This document shows positions 24,776-31,900 of a DNA stretch of 32,757 nt, one piece after another. This stretch comes from an uncultured Verrucomicrobiota bacterium (lineage in GTDB: Bacteria; Verrucomicrobiota; Kiritimatiellia; CAIQIC01; Lenti-01): the NCBI GenBank assembly GCA_937860055.1, contig CALMBO010000021.1:1-32757 (forward strand), written 5' to 3'. Below the pieces are notes generated by a model, which worked only from the letters and a program-made list of their open reading frames with translations, had not been told where the DNA came from and ran no database searches. Position numbers and translations under genes: made by a program. Each line of letters opens with the position of its first letter. Within the stretch, counting starts at the first letter, position 1.

Positions 24776-25468
24776 TCAATCCTCGGCGCGGAACCGGTAG
24801 CCCACGCCGCGCACCGTTTCGATGCAGTCCGCCCGCGCCCCCAGCTTCCGGCGGATGCCCACGATCTGGAAATCCACCGCCCGGTCCGTCACCGCGTAAT
24901 CCTCGCCCCGCACCGCGTCCACGATCTGGTCGCGCGTCATCACCCAGCCCGGCCGCCCCGCCAGCAGGTGCAGGATGCGCAGCTCCGTCACCGTCATTTC
25001 CACGGCCTCGCCCGCCACCTTCACCTCGTGCCGGCCCGGATGGATGACGATGTCCCCCGCCTGCACCACCGCCTCCGCATCCGGCGGCGCCCCCCGCCGG
25101 CGCCGCAGCGCCGCCCGCACCCGGGCGATCAGCTCCTTCATGCGGAACGGCTTCACGATGTAGTCGTCCGCCCCCAGCTCCAGACCGGCCACCACGTCGG
25201 CCTCCTCGTCCTTCGCCGTCACCATCAGGATGGGCACCTCCGCCGTCTGGGCGTCCTTCTTCAGCATCCGGCACACCTCGAGGCCATCCAGCCCCGGCAG
25301 CATCAGGTCCAGCAGCACCAGGTCCGGCGGCTTGCGCAGGATCGCCTTCACCGCCTCCATCCCGTTCGTCGCCGTGGACACCCCGTACCCCTCCTTCGCC
25401 AGATGGTGCCGGACCAGGTCCAGGATGTCCTCCTCGTCCTCCACCACGAAAATGCTTTTCTTGGCCAC
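24776..25468 (-). CDS. phoB: PhoB-like response regulator
   Basis: A 230-residue OmpR/PhoB-family regulator. The receiver domain (4-118) has Asp11, the phosphorylated Asp54 in LVLLDLMLPG, Thr84 and Lys106 in DDYIVKPF. The winged-helix DNA-binding domain covers about 130-228 and includes MTVTELRILHLLAGRPGWVMTRDQI and the recognition-helix region TDRAVDFQIVGIRRKLG. Start is a GTG with GGAGGAG six bases upstream. It is the first gene of a phosphate cluster running phoB-phoR-porin-pstSCAB-phoU, so it most likely controls that cluster and itself. Confidence 0.93.
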   Translation of the reverse strand: MAKKSIFVVEDEEDILDLVRHHLAKEGYGVSTATNGMEAVKAILRKPPDLVLLDLMLPGLDGLEVCRMLKKDAQTAEVPILMVTAKDEEADVVAGLELGADDYIVKPFRMKELIARVRAALRRRRGAPPDAEAVVQAGDIVIHPGRHEVKVAGEAVEMTVTELRILHLLAGRPGWVMTRDQIVDAVRGEDYAVTDRAVDFQIVGIRRKLGARADCIETVRGVGYRFRAED

Positions 25469-25474
25469 GGTCTA

Positions 25475-25481
25475 CTCCTCC
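25475..25481 (-). promoter_or_regulatory. Ribosome binding site for the GTG start of phoB
   Basis: On the coding strand GGAGGAG lies six bases before the GTG at 25468, which fixes this non-ATG start. Confidence 0.7.
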
Positions 25482-25508
25482 GGCGCCACTGCGGCGCCAT
25501 CCGTCCCT

Positions 25509-25564
25509 ACTATAGGCTCCGCCCCGCCGGAAAAAAAGCCCCTGTTTTGTGAGAAATCCGTGAG
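25509..25564 (-). promoter_or_regulatory. Candidate phoB promoter with a Pho-box-like repeat
   Basis: On the - strand, CTCAC occurs twice exactly 11 bases apart (+ strand GTGAG at 25549-25553 and 25560-25564), resembling a Pho box. A TATAGT at 25514-25509 is a good -10 candidate, 41 bases before the phoB start. No -35 is evident, as is usual for activator-dependent Pho promoters. The gap between repeat and -10 (about 30 bases) is longer than in Escherichia coli Pho promoters, which weakens the case. Confidence 0.38.
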
Positions 25565-25598
25565 GACCACCCCCCCCGGAGGGAAGGCGCCGCCCGCG

Positions 25599-25701
25599 GT
25601 TTTCCACGCCGTGGAAAACATTTTTCCACCGGTGGAAAAACCGGCCAAAGTTTTTCCATTGCGTGGAAAATCCGCCGAAAGTTTTTCCATTGTGTGGAAA
25701 A
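25599..25701. repeat. Array of four related TTTTCCA/TGGAAAA palindromes
   Basis: Four hairpin-like units: 25599-25619 (GTTTTCCAC, GCC, GTGGAAAAC), 25621-25640 (a perfect 20-bp palindrome, TTTTTCCACC and its complement), 25652-25670 (TTTTCCA, TTGCG, TGGAAAA) and 25683-25701 (TTTTCCA, TTGTG, TGGAAAA). Centres are 21.5, 30.5 and 31 bases apart. The last two units share a longer block beginning AAAGTTTTTCCATTG. The array lies 39 bases past the exonuclease stop and 130 bases before phoB, all on the same strand. It may be an operator array, a terminator cluster or a dispersed palindromic repeat. Read as protein, it gives strings such as FSTQWKN and FHTMEK. Confidence 0.85.
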
Positions 25702-25740
25702 CCGGACCGGGACCCGGATTGCCGCGCGGGGGAAGGCGGC

Positions 25741-26325
25741 TCAGCGCAGGCCCTGCGCCAAGGCTTCGACGCTGACGTCCTCCCAGCCCGGCAGGGCCAG
25801 GCAATGTTCCAGCACCAGGGCGCTGGCGAAGGCGTCGAAGAGCGCGTCGTGCCACTCGCGCCCGGGACACAGCCGGCGCGTGCGGGGCACAAGCCCGAGC
25901 GCCTCGCACACGTCGCCCAGCGCGTGCCCCTCCAGGTCCGGCCGCACGTGCCGCGCCAGCTGGAGCGTGTCGATCCACGGCCCGAACTCGTGCATTGGCG
26001 CCGCCCGCTGCAGGAATTTCCTCTCGGTGCCGATGTTGTGGGCCGCCAGCGGACGCCCCTCCAGCCACGGCCTCCACACCGGCCACAAGTCCGCCGGCGG
26101 CGGCGCCGCGGCCAGCACGTGGCGGATTTCCGCATGCCGACCCGGCACGTAGGGGTTGAACGGCCGGTCCGCCGAAACGTGCAGGTAGCTCTCGTGGCAG
26201 TGGCCCGTCACCCGCCCGGCCCGCACCTCGACCATCCCCACCTGCCACGGCTCCTCGCCGTGCCCGCGCACCGCGCCGGTGGACTCGAAGTCCAGCACCG
26301 TCAGGATGGCCTCGCGCGCCTTCAT
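25741..26325 (-). CDS. DnaQ-like 3'-5' exonuclease
   Basis: A 194-residue protein of the DEDDh exonuclease family. Motif I is DFEST with Asp12 and Glu14; motif II appears as RPLAAHNIGTERKFLQ followed by WIDTLQLAR; motif III is EWHDALFDAFASALV with His and Asp. This matches stand-alone proofreading-type exonucleases acting on DNA or RNA ends. No polymerase or other domain is attached. The ATG at 26325 overlaps the pepF stop by four bases (ATGA), so the two are translated together. The longer open frame upstream of 26325 is a shadow of pepF. The palindrome array follows its stop. Confidence 0.87.
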   Translation of the reverse strand: MKAREAILTVLDFESTGAVRGHGEEPWQVGMVEVRAGRVTGHCHESYLHVSADRPFNPYVPGRHAEIRHVLAAAPPPADLWPVWRPWLEGRPLAAHNIGTERKFLQRAAPMHEFGPWIDTLQLARHVRPDLEGHALGDVCEALGLVPRTRRLCPGREWHDALFDAFASALVLEHCLALPGWEDVSVEALAQGLR

Positions 26326-28136
26326 GCCTTCGGCAGAGCCAGCGCGGCCTCCAAGTCGCCGAGCACGGAACCGAATTCGGCGAACGCCTCGCGCAGCACG
26401 CCCGCGTCGCGCAGGTCCACGCCGGCCCCGGCGACGGCGTCGAGCGGGTCCCGGCTGCCTCCCGCGCGCAGGAGCCCCAGGTAGGCCTCCACGCCCTCGC
26501 CCGCGCGGAGCCGGCGCGCGAAGACCAGCGCCGCGCAGAAGCTCGTCGCGTACTTGTAGACGTAGAAATCGTAGTAGAAATGCGGGATGCGGCACCATTC
26601 CAGCCCGATGGCGTCGTGCGCGTCGATCCCGGGACCGTAATACGTCTTGTTCAATTCGTAATACTTCCCGCGCAGGAACTCGGCGGTCAGCGGCGTGCCC
26701 TCCTCCTCCCACCGGTGCAGGTCGCGCTCGAACTCGGCGAACATCGTCTGCCGGAACACCGTGCCCTTGAACGAATCGCACAGGTGGTTCAGCAGGTGCG
26801 CCCGGAACGCCGCGCCGCCCGGTTGCGCCAGGAGATGGTGCGTCAGCAGCAGCTCGTTCACCGTGGAGGCGATCTCGGCGAGGAAGATCGGATAGTGCGC
26901 CGTCCGGTGCGGCTGGGCATGGTTGGACATCCAGCTGTGGATCGAATGCCCCAGCTCGTGCGCCAGCGTGAACGCGTCGTCGAGCCGGTCGTGGTGGTTC
27001 AGCAGCAGGTACGGCGGACTGTCGTAGCACCCGCTGGAATACGCCCCCGACCGCTTGCCCTTGTTCTCCGGCCAGTCGATCCAGCGGGACTCGAACGCCG
27101 AGCGCAACGCCCCGGCATATTCCGGCCCCAGCGGCCGGCAGGCCTCCTGCACCCATCCGCGCGCCTCTTCCATCGGGACCTTCGCGGCGCAGGACGGCAC
27201 CAGCGGCGCGTAGAGATCGTACATGTCCAGGTCCGCCAGCCCCAGCGCCCGCTTCCGCAGATCCAGGTAGCGGTGGAACAGCGGCAGCGCTTCGTGCGTG
27301 GCGCCGATCAGCCCGTCGTACACCGCCACGGGCACCTGGTCGTCGAACAGCGCCGCCTCGAGCGACGACGGAAAATGGCGCACCTGGGCCATGAACGCAT
27401 GCGCCTTCACCGTAGCCGACAGCGTCGAGGCGATCGTGTTCTGCAGCTTCCCGTACCCGCCCAGCAGGGTCTCGAACGCCGCCTTGCGCACGCCGCGGTC
27501 GGGATTCTCCAGATGCGACCGGTACGTCCCCTCCGTCAGCGGCAGCGGCTTCCCATCCGGCCCCGGGATGTCCGGAAACGCCAGGTCCGCATTGGTCAGC
27601 AGTCCATAGGTCTGCTCCGAGGCGGCCAGCACCTCGCTTCCGCGCGCCAGCAGCGTCTCCTCGGCGGTGCTGAGCACATGCGGCTTGCTGCGCAGCACCT
27701 TCAGCAGCGTGCGGCGACAGTCCTTCAGCTCCGGCGCCTCCATCCAGGCCCGGATCTCCTCCTCCGGATGCGCCAGCAACTCCGGCGTGATCCACGCGCA
27801 TTGCGCGGCAATCTCGGCGTAGCGGGCGCGGATGCGCGCCTCGCGCGCCTGGTTCCCGTCGTGCGCCGTGTCTTCGTCGTGGCGCAGGTGCGCGTAGGTG
27901 TGCAGCCGCTCCAACAGGCGGTCCAGCGCCGTCTCAGCCTCCATCAGGCGCGCCACGGCGGCAACGGAATCCAGCTGGCCTTGCATCGCCAGCACCGGCG
28001 CCGCCGCCTCGTCGAGGCGCGCAAAATCCGCCTCCCATGCCTCGGGCGCGGCATAGAGCGGGGAAAGGTCCCACGTCAGCGCCTCAGGCACTTCGTTCCG
28101 GGTCGGCACGACCGTCGATTCAAGGTGTTCCTTCAT
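26322..28136 (-). CDS. pepF: Oligoendopeptidase F (M3 family zinc peptidase)
   Basis: A 604-residue cytoplasmic metallopeptidase that cleaves short peptides. The zinc site is LAHELGHSIHSWMS, with HELGH at 393-397 and the third ligand Glu421 in LAEIASTVNELLL. The N-terminal helical domain starts with LTWDLSPLYAAPEAWEADF, typical of PepF. The segment RSGAYSSGCYDSPPYLLLN just before the zinc motif is also characteristic. Length is normal for the family. The ATG at 28136 is preferred over one at 28226 because the protein begins there in family terms and AAGG lies just upstream. It is coupled to the exonuclease gene that follows. Confidence 0.93.
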   Translation of the reverse strand: MKEHLESTVVPTRNEVPEALTWDLSPLYAAPEAWEADFARLDEAAAPVLAMQGQLDSVAAVARLMEAETALDRLLERLHTYAHLRHDEDTAHDGNQAREARIRARYAEIAAQCAWITPELLAHPEEEIRAWMEAPELKDCRRTLLKVLRSKPHVLSTAEETLLARGSEVLAASEQTYGLLTNADLAFPDIPGPDGKPLPLTEGTYRSHLENPDRGVRKAAFETLLGGYGKLQNTIASTLSATVKAHAFMAQVRHFPSSLEAALFDDQVPVAVYDGLIGATHEALPLFHRYLDLRKRALGLADLDMYDLYAPLVPSCAAKVPMEEARGWVQEACRPLGPEYAGALRSAFESRWIDWPENKGKRSGAYSSGCYDSPPYLLLNHHDRLDDAFTLAHELGHSIHSWMSNHAQPHRTAHYPIFLAEIASTVNELLLTHHLLAQPGGAAFRAHLLNHLCDSFKGTVFRQTMFAEFERDLHRWEEEGTPLTAEFLRGKYYELNKTYYGPGIDAHDAIGLEWCRIPHFYYDFYVYKYATSFCAALVFARRLRAGEGVEAYLGLLRAGGSRDPLDAVAGAGVDLRDAGVLREAFAEFGSVLGDLEAALALPKA

Positions 28137-28381
28137 GCGCCTTACAGTCCACAAAACCGCCCCGCGCTTCAAGAAAAGAACCCGATGGCGGATTCCATGC
28201 AAGCGAGTGAACGGGAATGCCCCCAACGCGGGCGATGCCGAAATATCAATTTATGAAAGCGCCCCCTTTTCTCCGCTCGCGACTCCCCCTCATGCCCGCG
28301 CCCCCCCGACAATCATTTTTACAATTTATAGGACCCCTTTTCCTGCCCCCTTTTTGAATCCGGCCCGCATTTATATTCGGA
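28137..28381. other. AT-richer spacer between pepF and the small exported-protein gene
   Basis: These 245 bases hold no convincing gene. The half next to 28381 contains AT-rich stretches (ACAATTTATAGG, CATTTATATTCGG) unlike the coding DNA around pepF. It should hold the pepF promoter (leftward) and the end of the preceding transcript. TATAAA on the - strand near 28335 is a -10 candidate without a matching -35. No clear terminator hairpin was seen. Confidence 0.4.
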
Positions 28382-28906
28382 CTATTCCTGCGGGGAATCG
28401 TTCTGTTTCTCTTGAATTACTTCGTCAGTTTCCGAAAAGATCTCCTCAACGTGACGCAGGAAATCAATAACGCGTGTTGATTCCACGTTCTCGCCATAAA
28501 CCATGTATACGTTATTACCTTGGCGCACCAAGAAGGTATCGCCACTGAATCGTACAACTTGATCTCCCGCCTCGAAGCCCGCTGCCCCCCCCCCTGTCCA
28601 GACCCCTAATCGTGACTGCAGGAAAACACGGTTCGCATCTTCTATGTTGGCGCATCGTGTCGCCCGCAGAAGCAGTTCCCCGTCGCTCCCGGCCTCTTTG
28701 AATCGGAATTCATTCCAATGGGAATTGTGTCTCTTCTCGGAAACGGTAACATACCGCCCAGAGCGCACGAGATCATTTGTAATGGCAGAAGACATAGGTT
28801 CACTTATCCGGAACGTATCAGCCCACGACATCACTGCCAAGAATGATTGAGTAACCAACACCAACAGAATCAATGTCATAGGATGGCTTCGACTCTTTTG
28901 TTTCAT
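28382..28906 (-). CDS. Small exported protein of unknown function
   Basis: A 174-residue protein with a signal peptide (basic start KQKSRSHP, hydrophobic 11-28, cleavage near SWA-D). The mature part is a compact alpha/beta-looking domain ending in an acidic tail (EEIFSETDEVIQEKQNDSPQE). No family is recognised. GGAGGAG is placed in the 14 bases between the stop of the large upstream gene and this ATG, so the two are almost certainly co-transcribed. Codon choice is much less GC-biased than in the phosphate or tad genes, as in the 3' end of the upstream gene. It could be a partner, inhibitor or chaperone of the large protein; only position supports that. Confidence 0.75.
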   Translation of the reverse strand: MKQKSRSHPMTLILLVLVTQSFLAVMSWADTFRISEPMSSAITNDLVRSGRYVTVSEKRHNSHWNEFRFKEAGSDGELLLRATRCANIEDANRVFLQSRLGVWTGGGAAGFEAGDQVVRFSGDTFLVRQGNNVYMVYGENVESTRVIDFLRHVEEIFSETDEVIQEKQNDSPQE

Positions 28907-28920
28907 AGAGGCTCCTCCAT

Positions 28921-31900
28921 TTACGGCGCAATATATGGGTAAACGATAGCATTCCCCAAGGCGCTAGATTCCCAATCGTTGCGACTTCCACTCTGGGCAG
29001 AACCCGATGGGTCTAAGATTCCATCATTGTCCCAGTCAACATCCTCCACCCCCGGAAAATTGCCAAGCGGCGGATTTTCTTCGTCCGGTGGTGCAAATTC
29101 GGTAAAACCAGGAGCACCGGTCATCACATAAGATGGATCATACAGGGTCCCCGATATGCTTGTCATGGCATGGAATGTGAACCTCGGATTTGCTGGGCGA
29201 TCACAGCGGAAGGACGCCAGATAAACATTTGTTCCATCGGGTGTATATCCGTAATAGGTTCCTTCCGTGCTATCGACGCCTCCCCAGTAGTAAACAACGT
29301 TCCCACCGTCAGCGCCCATCGAATCAAGTAAGTATTTCAGGAGAAAAGCATTTGCATCGCATTGTGCGGCACCAACGCTGTAGGTTTGTAAGATACCACC
29401 ATTCCCCGTTTCATATCCACTTGGGGGAGCTTGGCCCGGATCATAGAGCAAATCGCCGTTTATGCCCGAATTGACCTTGCCGGCATAACTTGAATCGCCA
29501 TTGATGTACCCGGTGGCCTTCTCCAATGCCAAATCGAAGAGGTCCGCCGTGGTGGGTGTTCCATGCGTCCAGTAGAAGGTGTGCGGGCCGCTTGAACCGA
29601 TAGATGTCCAGGTGCCTACGCCGTCCAGCTTCATCTCCCATTCAAAGACCGGCTCGGTTTTCTTAACCGTCGTTTCCAGCGAGGAACTGAACGAGATACT
29701 ATCAAACGACACCGCCGCATCATCGAGTTGAACGCCATCCTTCGTCGCAACAACATTGCCGTTCACCTTGATGCGAAAATCAGCCGTAAGGGTCGTTCCA
29801 AGATTGTCCGGAGACACCGACACTTTGGAGAACGCCGTCGGTTGAGTGCCCTTTGTGTACGCGACCGGCTTGTCGGGATTGTCGGTCCGTTTCCATGTCG
29901 GCGACGTGCCATCCGGGGAATCAATCGCCGTCCCACTCGGCCACTCCTTGATAAGATGGTCCCCGGTAAAACCTACTTCTTCGATCTCCACTTTAATGGC
30001 GGTCACCAGGATCCGATCCACGCAGTTGGTCTGTTCGGAGTAGGTCCATTGGAGGACGTTGCTGCCGGGGGCGATGCCTTCCACGTAGAGGGGCGTGGAG
30101 GTGAAGTTGGCGAAGGACACGGTGTATTGCGGCAGGGGCGTTCCGCCGGCCTCCGTGGAATAAATTTGGAGCCGCGATTGATCCCACGTCAGATCCAGAG
30201 TGCCCGGCGACGCAGCCGGGCCACAGGCCGCCAGGGTCAGCGCCGTGCGTGGCGCGTTGGTGTGGGCCGTCCGGTCGGCGATGAAGCCGCCGGGGTTTTC
30301 CTCGTCATTCTCAGCCACGCCGTCGAGGGTGGCATTGACGCCGAAGATATGCAAGGGGATGTTTGTCACGCAGTCCGACAGGTCGACTGCGGCGAACGAC
30401 GCCCGGCCCAATCCACAGCCATCGCCCTCCAAATAGACGGTGCGCGGTAGTTGGGCGTTGGGAAATGTCGTTTGAGCCAGATCGATGGGATCGCCGCCAT
30501 CAGGTCCCTCAAAGGCCAAGGCGTTGGAAAAAGAGAGCCGCATGGAGCCCGCCCACTCGGCCGGAAGCGTCTGTTTCAGCACAAGGGGTTCGCGCGGAGC
30601 GTTTGGATGCAGTGTCCGGTCGGCCAGCGGGACAGCCGGGCCGATATCGGCCTTCAGTACGGTTGCGGTAACGCGGTCATGCACCGGAACAATACCGCCC
30701 AGAATCTCCACCCAGGCCTCTTGCATGTCGCATTGGGCAATGCCCTCCGCGTAGAGAACCGGCAGGCCCCCGCTGACCGGAAATTGAATCCCGTTGGGCA
30801 GGGCATTGCTTCCGTCGGCGCTGTCGTAGATCCGGAGATGCTCCGTGTCGTAGGTCAGCTGGATGTTGCTGGCATAGCCCCACCCGCCGGATGGCCCCAC
30901 GATCTGGATGAGGCGCCGCAGGGCTCCGGGATGCGCGCTCTTGTCGGCGAGGAAAAACCCCACGCTCTCCTCGGACGCTTCCGGGACACCCGCGTCGAGA
31001 TCGATGCCGGCGGGTTCATGCCGCAGCAGGATATCCGCTCCATATTCCAATGGATTCTCATTGGCCCAGGTCGTCTGCCCGTCACGCACGGTGAACGTGA
31101 ATTCGACAACGTTGCCTGGAACGAGGCAATAGAGCCGGTTGCGGTAAGGATAATCGTAGGGGTTGAGATAGATGGAAGGAGCGGTGCATTCGACGATGAA
31201 ATCTTCCGCCATGTACCCGTATTCCTGAACTTGCACCATGATCGGTTGGCTGTTGGTCCGCACCTTGACGCGGTAGACCTTCGCGATGCCATATCCGATA
31301 TCCCCCTCGTCGATCTCCTCCCCGGGAAAACCTCTTTCCCACAAATAGGGACGAGGGGTCACATCCGCCGCATCGAAGGGATTGGTGAAGTTGCCGACCT
31401 CCACCGCATTGGGAATCCCGTCGCCATCGGAATCTTCCATGCCATCGGAAATGCCGTCTCCATTGGTGTCGGCGGTGAGCGGATTCAATCCGCCGGCGAT
31501 CTCCCAGCCATCCGGAACGCCATCGCCGTCCGTATCGGCATTATTTGCATCCGTCCCGCTGGAGGCTTCTTCGGCATCGCTCCCGTGCGGCAGGGAGGAT
31601 GAGTCCCACGGAAAGGCGTCGCCGTCGGTATCTGTACGGCTGGCATCGGTACCGGCCACCCATTCCATGGCGTCGTTCCGCCCGTCGAGATCGCTGTCCT
31701 GCACATCGATGCGGCTCCCCCCTTGATTTGGATACACGCCGCTGGCGATTTCCAAGGTGTTGGACAGTCCGTCCCCATCCAGATCCAGATAATCGCCTTG
31801 GGTGTGGGGAATCCACGAGGTCGAAGGCACGTTCTTCCAATCCCCCGCATGGTCCGTATCGTAGCCAATCCATGTCCGGCGAATCACGTTGGTAATCCTT

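Noticed and set aside
25599..25701. CRISPR array or protein-coding reading of the palindrome cluster
   Set aside because: Only four units, no constant repeat and no spacers of uniform length. The open frames across it are continuations of neighbouring shadows.
26580..28256. + strand frame of 558 codons opposite pepF
   Set aside because: Composition is Arg/Gln/Val-rich without domains, while pepF on the other strand has an intact zinc site.
28382..29982. Confident call of a toxin and immunity pair
   Set aside because: Composition, coupling and a possible catalytic triad fit, but no known toxin or immunity family is recognised and the small protein is itself exported. Kept as a hypothesis only.
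30451..31602. + strand frame of 383 codons opposite the giant exported protein
   Set aside because: No recognisable domain. The - strand reading has HYR, lamin-tail and calcium-repeat domains across the same DNA.
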